Source: Anthopleura xanthogrammica (lineage: Eukaryota; Cnidaria; Anthozoa; Actiniaria; Actiniidae). Taken from it: a stretch of 64,000 nucleotides of DNA. The stretch is from NCBI GenBank assembly GCA_964019055.1, contig OZ025210.1, positions 15,089,332 through 15,153,331 on the forward strand. The letters run 5' to 3'. The notes beneath the pieces were generated by a model, which was not told where the DNA came from, did no database searches, and was given only the letters and a program-made list of their open reading frames with translations. Shown here in pieces: positions 1-11,900 of this stretch. Every line of letters begins with the position of its first letter. Position 1 is the stretch's first letter. The translations under genes and the position numbers were made by a program.

Positions 1-226
1 AAAAAGACAATGTATAGTTGGCAATCGTCAGCATAAGCATGGAAACGGACACCATGATTACGAGCTATGTCCCCAAGGGGAATTAAGTGAATAGTTTGGG
101 CCCTAGGACTGAACTCTGAGGTACACCACAACATCGGTCTTTAGAATCAGAAAGGGTACCATCAATGGCGACTCTTAGTTTCCTTTCTTCTGTGTAAGAT
201 TTGATCCAATGTAGACATCCCATAGA
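1..226 (-). pseudogene. LINE reverse transcriptase fragment
   Basis: Minus-strand translation gives a non-LTR retrotransposon reverse-transcriptase core. It has a WIKSY segment, then a GVPQSSVLGP block (the usual GVPQGS..GP motif), then PLGDIA and the catalytic YADD box at 24-35. A short deletion with a frame change separates the GVPQ block from the YADD block near position 85-100, so this copy cannot be active. Its upstream coding part is lost where it meets the 18-bp minisatellite at about 227. The element probably continues past the left window edge. The motif order supports a CR1/L2/Jockey-type LINE, but the clade cannot be fixed from so short a piece. Confidence 0.8.
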
Positions 227-1391
227 ACCTATAGAGACTATAGAACCAATATTGACTATACAACCTATAGAGACTATAAAACCCATAGAATCGATAGAGA
301 CTATAGAACCCATAAAACCTATAGAGACTTTAGAACCTACAGAGACTATAGAACCTATAGATACTATAGAACCTATATAGACTATAGGACCTATAGAGAC
401 TATAGAACCTATAGAGACTATAGAACCTATAGATACTATAGAACCTATAGATACTATAGAACCTATATAGACTATAGGACCTATAGAGACTATAGAACCT
501 ATAGAGACTATAGAACCTACAGAGACTATAGAACCTATAGATACTATAGAACCTACAGAGACTATAAAACCTATAGATACTATAGAACCTACTATAGAAC
601 CTATAGAGACTTTAGAACCTATAGATACTATAGAACCTATAGAGACTATAGAACCTATAGAGACTATAGAACCTATAGATACTATAGAACCTATAGAGAC
701 TATAGAACCTACAGAGACTATAGAACCTATAGAGACTATAGAACCTATAGAGACTATAGAACCTATAGAGACTATAGAACCTATAGAGACTATAGAACCT
801 ATAGAGACTATAGAACCTATAGAGACTATAGAACCTATAGAGACTATAGAACCTATAGAGACTATAGAACCTATAGATACTATAGAACCTATAGATACTA
901 TAGAACCTATATAGACTATAGGACCTATAGAGACTATAGAACCTATAGAGACTATAGAACCTACAGAGACTATAGAACCTATAGATACTATAGAACCTAC
1001 AGAGACTATAAAACCTATAGATACTATAGAACCTATAGAGACTTTAGAACCTATAGATACTATAGAACCTATAGAGACTATAGAACCTATAGAGACTATA
1101 GAACCTATAGATACTATAGAACCTATAGAGACTATAGAACCTACAGAGACTATAGAACCTATAGAGACTATAGAACCTATAGAGACTATAGAACCTATAG
1201 AGACTATAGAACCTATAGAGACTATAGAACCTATAGAGACTATAGAACCTATAGAGACTATAGAACCTATAGAGACTATAGAACCTATAGAGACTATAGA
1301 ACCTATAGAGACTATAGAACCTATAGAGACTATAGAACCTATAGAGACTATAGAACCTATAGAGACTATAGAACCTATAGAGACTATAAAC
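227..1391. repeat. 18-bp minisatellite (about 64 units)
   Basis: The plus-strand unit is agagactatagaacctat, about 18 bp, repeated with few substitutions. Because 18 is a multiple of three, the minus strand stays open and reads GSIVSI repeatedly, in frame with the LINE remnant on its left. That open frame is a by-product of the repeat. Blocks containing the rare variants 'acctatatag' and 'aggacc' recur near 370, 470 and 905, so the array grew partly by duplicating multi-unit blocks. Confidence 0.95.
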
Positions 1392-1470
1392 ATGGTATGC
1401 GTATGATGTTGGAATGAAATATGTATATGATCGTACCATACTGTGAAATGTGCTCAGAAAAAAATTCTGA

Positions 1471-1542
1471 GCCCCAAATGGGAATTGAACCCACAACCCT
1501 CCGTATACTAGTCGGACACTCTGCCACTGAGCTACAGGAGAC
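1471..1542 (-). tRNA. tRNA-Thr(AGU)-like sequence, probably degenerate
   Basis: Read on the minus strand this has the A-box-like TAGCTCAGTGGCAGAG, an anticodon loop CTAGTAT (anticodon AGT, threonine), and a B-box-like GGTTCAATTCC in a GTGGG/CCCAT T-stem. The length of 72 nt fits. The acceptor stem contains two mismatches and two wobbles, and the anticodon stem has one A-A mismatch, so a decayed gene or a SINE head is as likely as a working tRNA. Confidence 0.5.
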
Positions 1543-1622
1543 TCTAATTAAGGTCGTTAGTGTGGGTATATTGTGACAGACGTACTGTATATGCTACAGT
1601 CACAGAAATGTCTAAATGTAAA

Positions 1623-1754
1623 AGAATGCAATATTGTATTGTGAACAATTATAGAATAAATTAGGTTGAGGTTTGTTTGGAAAGCATGTTATAAAATAGC
1701 TTTATGTTTCTCGAATCCGCGGCTGGCGAAGACCGGGCCAACTTCTCGCCGGTA
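1623..1754 (+). repeat. Interspersed repeat, copy 1
   Basis: This stretch, from AAGAATGCAATATTG through the GC-rich 'cgcggctggcgaa' to 'cttctcgccggta', recurs almost exactly at 56775-56920. The second copy has a small extra GC-rich segment (ccgggccgaatgccgg). The family is not recognised. The second copy abuts transposon-like copy B. Confidence 0.8.
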
Positions 1755-2059
1755 AGGCCGGTCCCCGGGAATCGGTTTGCAGAGGTCGAAAACGCGTGAT
1801 TACAATTATCAGTACCCTCCCCCACATAGTTAATGATTTGTCACTGACCGTTGAATCCGTGGCGAGACTGATCCGTCCGCCGATGAACTTTTCAAAGTAG
1901 AGCGTATATATTTGCAAATTTCGATGGGAAGAAGTGAAGCGATATGGCCATTTTCGGATTAGATGTGTTGGAAAACTGGGAAAAAAATGGGGCTTAGTTA
2001 TATTATGCCTCACAGCCTTCCTGTACAAGCCACAGTACAAGAAACAAAGTTAGTAGAAG
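1755..2059. other. Sequence without recognised features
   Basis: An open frame of about 112 codons exists on the minus strand (1702-2040). It has no recognisable motif and spans the repeat above, so I do not call it a gene. It may be the 5' part of the YqaJ-bearing element. Confidence 0.4.
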
Positions 2060-2069
2060 AGCCTCAGAA

Positions 2070-2852
2070 ATCAACATTGTTTCTCCAATGAAAAATTGCC
2101 CACTTTCTTTGGATGACATTGCTGAAAAGGCATTAAGAACTAAGCAACGATTATTTGATTCTGCAACTGATGCTAAAGCTATTTCAGAAGATACTTGTGA
2201 GCAGCATAAAACTAGATTGTGGTATGATGTGCGTCAGTCAAGAATAACTGCTTCTAAGTGCAAGAGGTGTTTACTCAAGCCTACCACCAGTCCTACAAAA
2301 GCAATAGCAGAGGTTTTGTCATACAATCCAGCTGTCCAGACAAAAGCTATGAAAGAGGGCATAGAATGGGAACCGAAGATTCTGAAGCAATTTGAAAAAG
2401 AAACTGGCCATGAAGTTAGAAAATCAGGATTCCTTATATCTCAAAGTCATCCTTCCTTGGGGCTTCACCTGATGGTATTACAGAAGAAAACCACCTTGTT
2501 GAGATCAAGAAGATTGTACTGAGAGATGACGAGCTACTCAAAGATGCTGTGTGCCGATTGGGAATTTTTAAGAAATATGGAACTGAACTTGTTATCAATA
2601 AGTCGCATCAATATTTTTACCAGATTCAACAACAGCTGTTTTGTAGCAAACAAACAGTTTGTCATTTTGTTGTTTCAAATGGAGTTGAAATATGCACTGA
2701 TCTTATTTTATTTGACTCTTCTTTCTGGAATGAAGTACTGCCAAAACTGGAGCAGTTCTATTTTGAAAACATTTCCTGAGATTGTTTATCCAAGAATTAT
2801 TCATGGCAATGTAAGATGGAACAAGCTCCTTCCACTTCCTAGGTCATCTTAA
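2070..2852 (+). pseudogene. YqaJ-type nuclease pseudogene, transposon-borne
   Basis: The translation fits the YqaJ/lambda-exonuclease-like fold (Pfam YqaJ family). It has RLWYDVRQSRITASKC, then EGIEWEPKILKQFE, then SPDGITEENHLVEIKK carrying the D...E-x-K catalytic core, then a YFYQIQQQL segment and a CHFVV strand. The frame changes once at about 2461, where one G is missing before the SPDG motif, and again at about 2777 before PEIVYPRI. The gene is therefore broken. In animal genomes such domains commonly ride in DNA transposons, and the setting of repeats on both sides agrees. No neighbouring transposase was found for this copy. The family call is fairly sure, the host element is unknown. 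Confidence 0.75.
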
Positions 2853-2921
2853 TTTCAGTAATTAAATTCAATAATTTCAGATTACATTAGTAATTGAAGA
2901 AGAATAAGCTTCAATATTCGA

Positions 2922-5900
2922 TAAAAGGTAATTTTGTAACCCATTCTAAGTTATAATTCTGGTTTGATGAAATTGAAAGGTAATTTTGTAACCCATTCTA
3001 AGTTATAATTCTGGTTTGATGAAATTGAAAGGTAATTTTGTCACCCATTCTAAGTTATAATTCTGGTTTGATGAAATTAAAAGGTAATTTTGTCACCCAT
3101 TCTAAGTTATAATTCTGGTTTGATGAAATTAAAAGGTAATTTTGTCACCCATTCTAAGTTATAATTCTGGTTTGATGAAATTGAAAGGTAATTTTGTCAC
3201 CCATTCTAAGTTATAATTCTGGTTTGATGAAATTAAAAGGTAATTTTGTAACCCATTCTAAGTTATAATTCTGGTTTGATGAAATTGAAAGGTAATTTTG
3301 TCACCCATTCTAAGTTATAATTCTGGTTTGATGAAATTGAAAGGTAATTTTGTCACCCATTCTAAGTTATAATTCTGGTTTGATGAAATTAAAAGGTAAT
3401 TTTGTCACCCATTCTAAGTTATAATTCTGGTTTGATGAAATTAAAAGGTAATTTTGTAACCCATTCTAAGTTATAATTCTGGTTTGATGAAATTGAAAGG
3501 TAATTTTGTCACCCATTCTAAGTTATAATTCTGGTTTGATGAAATTAAAAGGTAATTTTGTAACCCATTCTAAGTTATAATTCTGGTTTGATGAAATTGA
3601 AAGGTAATTTTGTCCCCCATTCTAAGTTATAATTCTGGTTTGATGAAATTAAAAGGTAATTTTTGTCACCCATTCTAAGTTATAATTCTGGTTTGATGAA
3701 ATTAAAAGGTAATTTTGTCACCCATTCTAAGTTATAATTCTGGTTTGATGAAATTAAAAGGTAATTTTGTCACCCATTCTAAGTTATAATTCTGGTTTGA
3801 TGAAATTGAAAGGTAATTTTGTCACCCATTCTAAGTTATAATTCTGGTTTGATGAAATTAAAAGGTAATTTTGTAACCCATTCTAAGTTATAATTCTGGT
3901 TTGATGAAATTGAAAGGTAATTTTGTCACCCATTCTAAGTTATAATTCTGGTTTGATGAAATTGAAAGGTAATTTTGTCACCCATTCTAAGTTATAATTC
4001 TGGTTTGATGAAATTAAAAGGTAATTTTGTCACCCATTCTAAGTTATAATTCTGGTTTGATGAAATTAAAAGGTAATTTTGTAACCCATTCTAAGTTATA
4101 ATTCTGGTTTGATGAAATTGAAAGGTAATTTTGTCACCCATTCTAAGTTATAATTCTGGTTTGATGAAATTAAAAGGTAATTTTGTAACCCATTCTAAGT
4201 TATAATTCTGGTTTGATGAAATTGAAAGGTAATTTTGTCCCCCATTCTAAGTTATAATTCTGGTTTGATGAAATTAAAAGGTAATTTTTGTCACCCATTC
4301 TAAGTTATAATTCTGGTTTGATGAAATTAAAAGGTAATTTTGTCACCCATTCTAAGTTATAATTCTGGTTTGATGAAATTAAAAGGTAATTTTGTCACCC
4401 ATTCTAAGTTATAATTCTGGTTTGATGAAATTAAAAGGTAATTTTGTCACCCATTCTAAGTTATAATTCTGGTTTGATGAAATTAAAAGGTAATTTTGTA
4501 ACCCATTCTAAGTTATAATTCTGGTTTGATGAAATTAAAAGGTAATTTTGTCACCCATTCTAAGTTATAATTCTGGTTTGATGAAATTAAAAGGTAATTT
4601 TGTAACCCATTCTAAGTTATAATTCTGGTTTGATGAAATTGAAAGGTAATTTTGTCACCCATTCTAAGTTATAATTCTGGTTTGATGAAATTGAAAGGTA
4701 ATTTTGTCACCCATTCTAAGTTATAATTCTGGTTTGATGAAATTAAAAGGTAATTTTGTCACCCATTCTAAGTTATAATTCTGGTTTGATGAAATTAAAA
4801 GGTAATTTTGTAACCCATTCTAAGTTATAATTCTGGTTTGATGAAATTGAAAGGTAATTTTGTCACCCATTCTAAGTTATAATTCTGGTTTGATGAAATT
4901 AAAAGGTAATTTTGTAACCCATTCTAAGTTATAATTCTGGTTTGATGAAATTGAAAGGTAATTTTGTCACCCATTCTAAGTTATAATTCTGGTTTGATGA
5001 AATTAAAAGGTAATTTTGTAACCCATTCTAAGTTATAATTCTGGTTTGATGAAATTAAAAGGTAATTTTGTCACCCATTCTAAGTTATAATTCTGGTTTG
5101 ATGAAATTAAAAGGTAATTTTGTCACCCATTCTAAGTTATAATTCTGGTTTGATGAAATTAAAAGGTAATTTTGTAACCCATTCTAAGTTATAATTCTGG
5201 TTTGATGAAATTGAAAGGTAATTTTGTCACCCATTCTAAGTTATAATTCTGGTTTGATGAAATTAAAAGGTAATTTTGTAACCCATTCTAAGTTATAATT
5301 CTGGTTTGATGAAATTGAAAGGTAATTTTGTCACCCATTCTAAGTTATAATTCTGGTTTGATGAAATTAAAAGGTAATTTTGTCACCCATTCTAAGTTAT
5401 AATTCTGGTTTGATGAAATTAAAAGGTAATTTTGTCACCCATTCTAAGTTATAATTCTGGTTTGATGAAATTAAAAGGTAATTTTGTAACCCATTCTAAG
5501 TTATAATTCTGGTTTGATGAAATTAAAAGGTAATTTTGTAACCCATTCTAAGTTATAATTCTGGTTTGATGAAATTAAAAGGTAATTTTGTCACCCATTC
5601 TAAGTTATAATTCTGGTTTGATGAAATTAAAAGGTAATTTTGTCACCCATTCTAAGTTATAATTCTGGTTTGATGAAATTAAAAGGTAATTTTGTCACCC
5701 ATTCTAAGTTATAATTCTGGTTTGATGAAATTGAAAGGTAATTTTGTCACCCATTCTAAGTTATAATTCTGGTTTGATGAAATTAAAAGGTAATTTTGTA
5801 ACCCATTCTAAGTTATAATTCTGGTTTGATGAAATTGAAAGGTAATTTTGTCACCCATTCTAAGTTATAATTCTGGTTTGATGAAATTAAAAGGTAATTT

Positions 5901-8900
5901 TGTAACCCATTCTAAGTTATAATTCTGGTTTGATGAAATTGAAAGGTAATTTTGTCACCCATTCTAAGTTATAATTCTGGTTTGATGAAATTAAAAGGTA
6001 ATTTTGTCACCCATTCTAAGTTATAATTCTGGTTTGATGAAATTAAAAGGTAATTTTGTCACCCATTCTAAGTTATAATTCTGGTTTGATGAAATTAAAA
6101 GGTAATTTTGTAACCCATTCTAAGTTATAATTCTGGTTTGATGAAATTGAAAGGTAATTTTGTCACCCATTCTAAGTTATAATTCTGGTTTGATGAAATT
6201 GAAAGGTAATTTTGTCACCCATTCTAAGTTATAATTCTGGTTTGATGAAATTAAAAGGTAATTTTGTCACCCATTCTAAGTTATAATTCTGGTTTGATGA
6301 AATTAAAAGGTAATTTTGTAACCCATTCTAAGTTATAATTCTGGTTTGATGAAATTGAAAGGTAATTTTGTCACCCATTCTAAGTTATAATTCTGGTTTG
6401 ATGAAATTAAAAGGTAATTTTGTAACCCATTCTAAGTTATAATTCTGGTTTGATGAAATTAAAAGGTAATTTTGTCACCCATTCTAAGTTATAATTCTGG
6501 TTTGATGAAATTAAAAGGTAATTTTGTCACCCATTCTAAGTTATAATTCTGGTTTGATGAAATTAAAAGGTAATTTTGTAACCCATTCTAAGTTATAATT
6601 CTGGTTTGATGAAATTAAAAGGTAATTTTGTAACCCATTCTCAGTTATAATTCTGGTTTGATGAAATTGAAAGGTAATTTTGTCACCCATTCTAAGTTAT
6701 AATTCTGGTTTGATGAAATTAAAAGGTAATTTTGTCACCCATTCTAAGTTATAATTCTGGTTTGATGAAATTAAAAGGTAATTTTGTAACCCATTCTAAG
6801 TTATAATTCTGGTTTGATGAAATTGAAAGGTAATTTTGTCACCCATTCTAAGTTATAATTCTGGTTTGATGAAATTAAAAGGTAATTTTGTAACCCATTC
6901 TAAGTTATAATTCTGGTTTGATGAAATTAAAAGGTAATTTTGTCACCCATTCTAAGTTATAATTCTGGTTTGATGAAATTAAAAGGTAATTTTGTCACCC
7001 ATTCTAAGTTATAATTCTGGTTTGATGAAATTAAAAGGTAATTTTGTAACCCATTCTAAGTTATAATTCTGGTTTGATGAAATTAAAAGGTAATTTTGTA
7101 ACCCATTCTCAGTTATAATTCTGGTTTGATGAAATTGAAAGGTAATTTTGTCACCCATTCTAAGTTATAATTCTGGTTTGATGAAATTAAAAGGTAATTT
7201 TGTAACCCATTCTAAGTTATAATTCTGGTTTGATGAAATTGAAATGTAATTTTGTCACCCATTCTAAGTTATAATTCTGGTTTGATGAAATTGAAAGGTA
7301 ATTTTGTCACCCATTCTAAGTTATAATTCTGGTTTGATGAAATTAAAAGGTAATTTTGTAACCCATTCTAAGTTATAATTCTGGTTTGATGAAATTGAAA
7401 GGTAATTTTGTCACCCATTCTAAGTTATAATTCTGGTTTGATGAAATTAAAAGGTAATTTTGTAACCCATTCTAAGTTATAATTCTGGTTTGATGAAATT
7501 GAAAGGTAATTTTGTCACCCATTCTAAGTTATAATTCTGGTTTGATGAAATTAAAAGGTAATTTTGTAACCCATTCTAAGTTATAATTCTGGTTTGATGA
7601 AATTAAAAAGTAATTTTGTCACCCATTCTAAGTTATAATTCTGGTTTGATGAAATTAAAAGGTAATTTTGTCACCCATTCTAAGTTATAATTCTGGTTTG
7701 ATGAAATTGAAAGGTAATTTTGTCACCCATTCTAAGTTATAATTCTGGTTTGATGAAATTAAAAGGTAATTTTGTAACCCATTCTAAGTTATAATTCTGG
7801 TTTGATGAAATTGAAAGGTAATTTTGTCACCCATTCTAAGTTATAATTCTGGTTTGATGAAATTAAAAGGTAATTTTGTCACCCATTCTAAGTTATAATT
7901 CTGGTTTGATGAAATTAAAAGGTAATTTCGTAACCCATTCTAAGTTATAATTCTGGTTTGATGAAATTAAAAGGTAATTTTGTAACCCATTCGAAGTTAT
8001 AATTCTGGTTTGATGAAATTGAAAGGTAATTTTGTCACCCATTCTAAGTTATAATTCTGGTTTGATGAAATTAAAAGGTAATTTTGTCACCCATTCTAAG
8101 TTATAATTCTGGTTTGATGAAATTGAAAGGTAATTTTGTCACCCATTCTAAGTTATAATTCTGGTTTGATGAAATTAAAAGGTAATTTTGTCACCCATTC
8201 TAAGTTATAATTCTGGTTTGATGAAATTAAAAGGTAATTTTGTCACCCATTCTAAGTTATAATTCTGGTTTGATGAAATTAAAAGGTAATTTTGTCACCC
8301 ATTCTAAGTTATAATTCTGGTTTGATGAAATTAAAAGGTAATTTTGTCACCCATTCTAAGTTATAATTCTGGTTTGATGAAATTAAAAGGTAATTTTGTA
8401 ACCCATTCTAAGTTATAATTCTGGTTTGATGAAATTAAAAGGTAATTTTGTCACCCATTCTAAGTTATAATTCTGGTTTGATGAAATTAAAAGGTAATTT
8501 TGTCACCCATTCTAAGTTATAATTCTGGTTTGATGAAATTAAAAGGTAATTTTGTCACCCATTCTAAGTTATAATTCTGGTTTGATGAAATTGAAAGGTA
8601 ATTTTGTCACCCATTCTAAGTTATAATTCTGGTTTGATGAAATTAAAAGGTAATTTTGTCACCCATTCTAAGTTATAATTCTGGTTTGATGAAATTAAAA
8701 GGTAATTTTGTAACCCATTCTAAGTTATAATTCTGGTTTGATGAAATTGAAAGGTAATTTTGTCACCCATTCTAAGTTATAATTCTGGTTTGATGAAATT
8801 AAAAGGTAATTTTGTAACCCATTCTAAGTTATAATTCTGGTTTGATGAAATTGAAAGGTAATTTTGTCACCCATTCTAAGTTATAATTCTGGTTTGATGA

Positions 8901-11900
8901 AATTAAAAGGTAATTTTGTAACCCATTCTAAGTTATAATTCTGGTTTGATGAAATTAAAAGGTAATTTTGTCACCCATTCTAAGTTATAATTCTGGTTTG
9001 ATGAAATTAAAAGGTAATTTTGTCACCCATTCTAAGTTATAATTCTGGTTTGATGAAATTAAAAGGTAATTTTGTAACCCATTCTAAGTTATAATTCTAG
9101 TTTGATGAAATTGAAAGGTAATTTTGTCACCCATTCTAAGTTATAATTCTGGTTTGATGAAATTAAAAGGTAATTTTGTCACCCATTCTAAGTTATAATT
9201 CTGGTTTGATGAAATTAAAAGGTAATTTTGTCACCCATTCTAAGTTATAATTCTGGTTTGATGAAATTAAAAGGTAATTTCGTAACCCATTCTAAGTTAT
9301 AATTCTGGTTTGATGAAATTAAAAGGTAATTTTGTCACCCATTCTAAGTTATAATTCTGGTTTGATGAAATTAAAAGGTAATTTTGTAACCCATTCTAAG
9401 TTATAATTCTAGTTTGATGAAATTGAAAGGTAATTTTGTCACCCATTCTAAGTTATAATTCTGGTTTGATGAAATTGAAAGGTAATTTTGTCACCCATTC
9501 TAAGTTATAATTCTGGTTTGATGAAATTAAAAGGTAATTTTGTCACCCATTCTAAGTTATAATTCTGGTTTGATGAAATTAAAAGGTAATTTCGTAACCC
9601 ATTCTAAGTTATAATTCTGGTTTGATGAAATTAAAAGGTAATTTTGTAACCCATTCGAAGTTATAATTCTGGTTTGATGAAATTGAAAGGTAATTTTGTC
9701 ACCCATTCTAAGTTATAATTCTGGTTTGATGAAATTAAAAGGTAATTTTGTCACCCATTCTAAGTTATAATTCTGGTTTGATGAAATTGAAAGGTAATTT
9801 TGTCACCCATTCTAAGTTATAATTCTGGTTTGATGAAATTAAAAGGTAATTTTGTCACCCATTCTAAGTTATAATTCTGGTTTGATGAAATTAAAAGGTA
9901 ATTTTGTCACCCATTCTAAGTTATAATTCTGGTTTGATGAAATTAAAAGGTAATTTTGTCACCCATTCTAAGTTATAATTCTGGTTTGATGAAATTAAAA
10001 GGTAATTTTGTCACCCATTCTAAGTTATAATTCTGGTTTGATGAAATTAAAAGGTAATTTTGTAACCCATTCTAAGTTATAATTCTGGTTTGATGAAATT
10101 AAAAGGTAATTTTGTCACCCATTCTAAGTTATAATTCTGGTTTGATGAAATTAAAAGGTAATTTTGTCACCCATTCTAAGTTATAATTCTGGTTTGATGA
10201 AATTAAAAGGTAATTTTGTCACCCATTCTAAGTTATAATTCTGGTTTGATGAAATTGAAAGGTAATTTTGTCACCCATTCTAAGTTATAATTCTGGTTTG
10301 ATGAAATTAAAAGGTAATTTTGTCACCCATTCTAAGTTATAATTCTGGTTTGATGAAATTAAAAGGTAATTTTGTAACCCATTCTAAGTTATAATTCTGG
10401 TTTGATGAAATTGAAAGGTAATTTTGTCACCCATTCTAAGTTATAATTCTGGTTTGATGAAATTAAAAGGTAATTTTGTAACCCATTCTAAGTTATAATT
10501 CTGGTTTGATGAAATTGAAAGGTAATTTTGTCACCCATTCTAAGTTATAATTCTGGTTTGATGAAATTAAAAGGTAATTTTGTAACCCATTCTAAGTTAT
10601 AATTCTGGTTTGATGAAATTAAAAGGTAATTTTGTCACCCATTCTAAGTTATAATTCTGGTTTGATGAAATTAAAAGGTAATTTTGTCACCCATTCTAAG
10701 TTATAATTCTGGTTTGATGAAATTAAAAGGTAATTTTGTAACCCATTCTAAGTTATAATTCTAGTTTGATGAAATTGAAAGGTAATTTTGTCACCCATTC
10801 TAAGTTATAATTCTGGTTTGATGAAATTAAAAGGTAATTTTGTAACCCATTCTAAGTTATAATTCTGGTTTGATGAAATTGAAAGGTAATGTTGTCACCC
10901 ATTCTAAGTTATAATTCTGGTTTGATGAAATTGAAAGGTAATTTTGTCACCCATTCTAAGTTATAATTCTGGTTTGATGAAATTAAAAGGTAATTTTGTA
11001 ACCCATTCTAAGTTATAATTCTGGTTTGATGAAATTGAAAGGTAATGTTGTCACCCATTCTAAGTTATAATTCTGGTTTGATGAAATTAAAAGGTAATTT
11101 TGTAACCCATTCTAAGTTATAATTCTGGTTTGATGAAATTGAAAGGTAATTTTGTCACCCATTCTAAGTTATAATTCTGGTTTGATGAAATTAAAAGGTA
11201 ATTTTGTCACCCATTCTAAGTTATAATTCTGGTTTGATGAAATTAAAAGGTAATTTTGTCACCCATTCTAAGTTATAATTCTGGTTTGATGAAATTAAAA
11301 GGTAATTTTGTAACCCATTCTAAGTTATAATTCTGGTTTGATGAAATTAAAAGGTAATTTTATAACCCATTCTAAGTTATAATTCTGGTTTGATGAAATT
11401 AAAAGGTAATTTTGTCACCCATTCTAAGTTATAATTCTGGTTTGATGAAATTAAAAGGTAATTTTGTCACCCATTCTAAGTTATAATTCTGGTTTGATGA
11501 AATTAAAAGGTAATTTTATAACCCATTCTAAGTTATAATTCTGGTTTGATGAAATTAAAAGGTAATTTTGTCACCCATTCTAAGTTATAATTCTGGTTTG
11601 ATGAAATTAAAAGGTAATTTTGTCACCCATTCTAAGTTATAATTCTGGTTTGATGAAATTAAAAGGTAATTTTGTCACCCATTCTAAGTTATAATTCTGG
11701 TTTGATGAAATTAAAAGGTAATTTTGTCACCCATTCTAAGTTATAATTCTGGTTTGATGAAATTAAAAGGTAATTTTGTCACCCATTCTAAGTTATAATT
11801 CTGGTTTGATGAAATTAAAAGGTAATTTTGTCACCCATTCTAAGTTATAATTCTGGTTTGATGAAATTAAAAGGTAATTTTGTAACCCATTCTAAGTTAT

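Noticed and set aside
1044..1496. Minus-strand frame of RFYSLY repeats
   Set aside because: It is a second frame of the 18-bp minisatellite and runs into the tRNA-like sequence.
1471..1542. Working tRNA-Thr gene
   Set aside because: Acceptor and anticodon stem mismatches make a decayed copy more likely, so it is reported as tRNA-like only.
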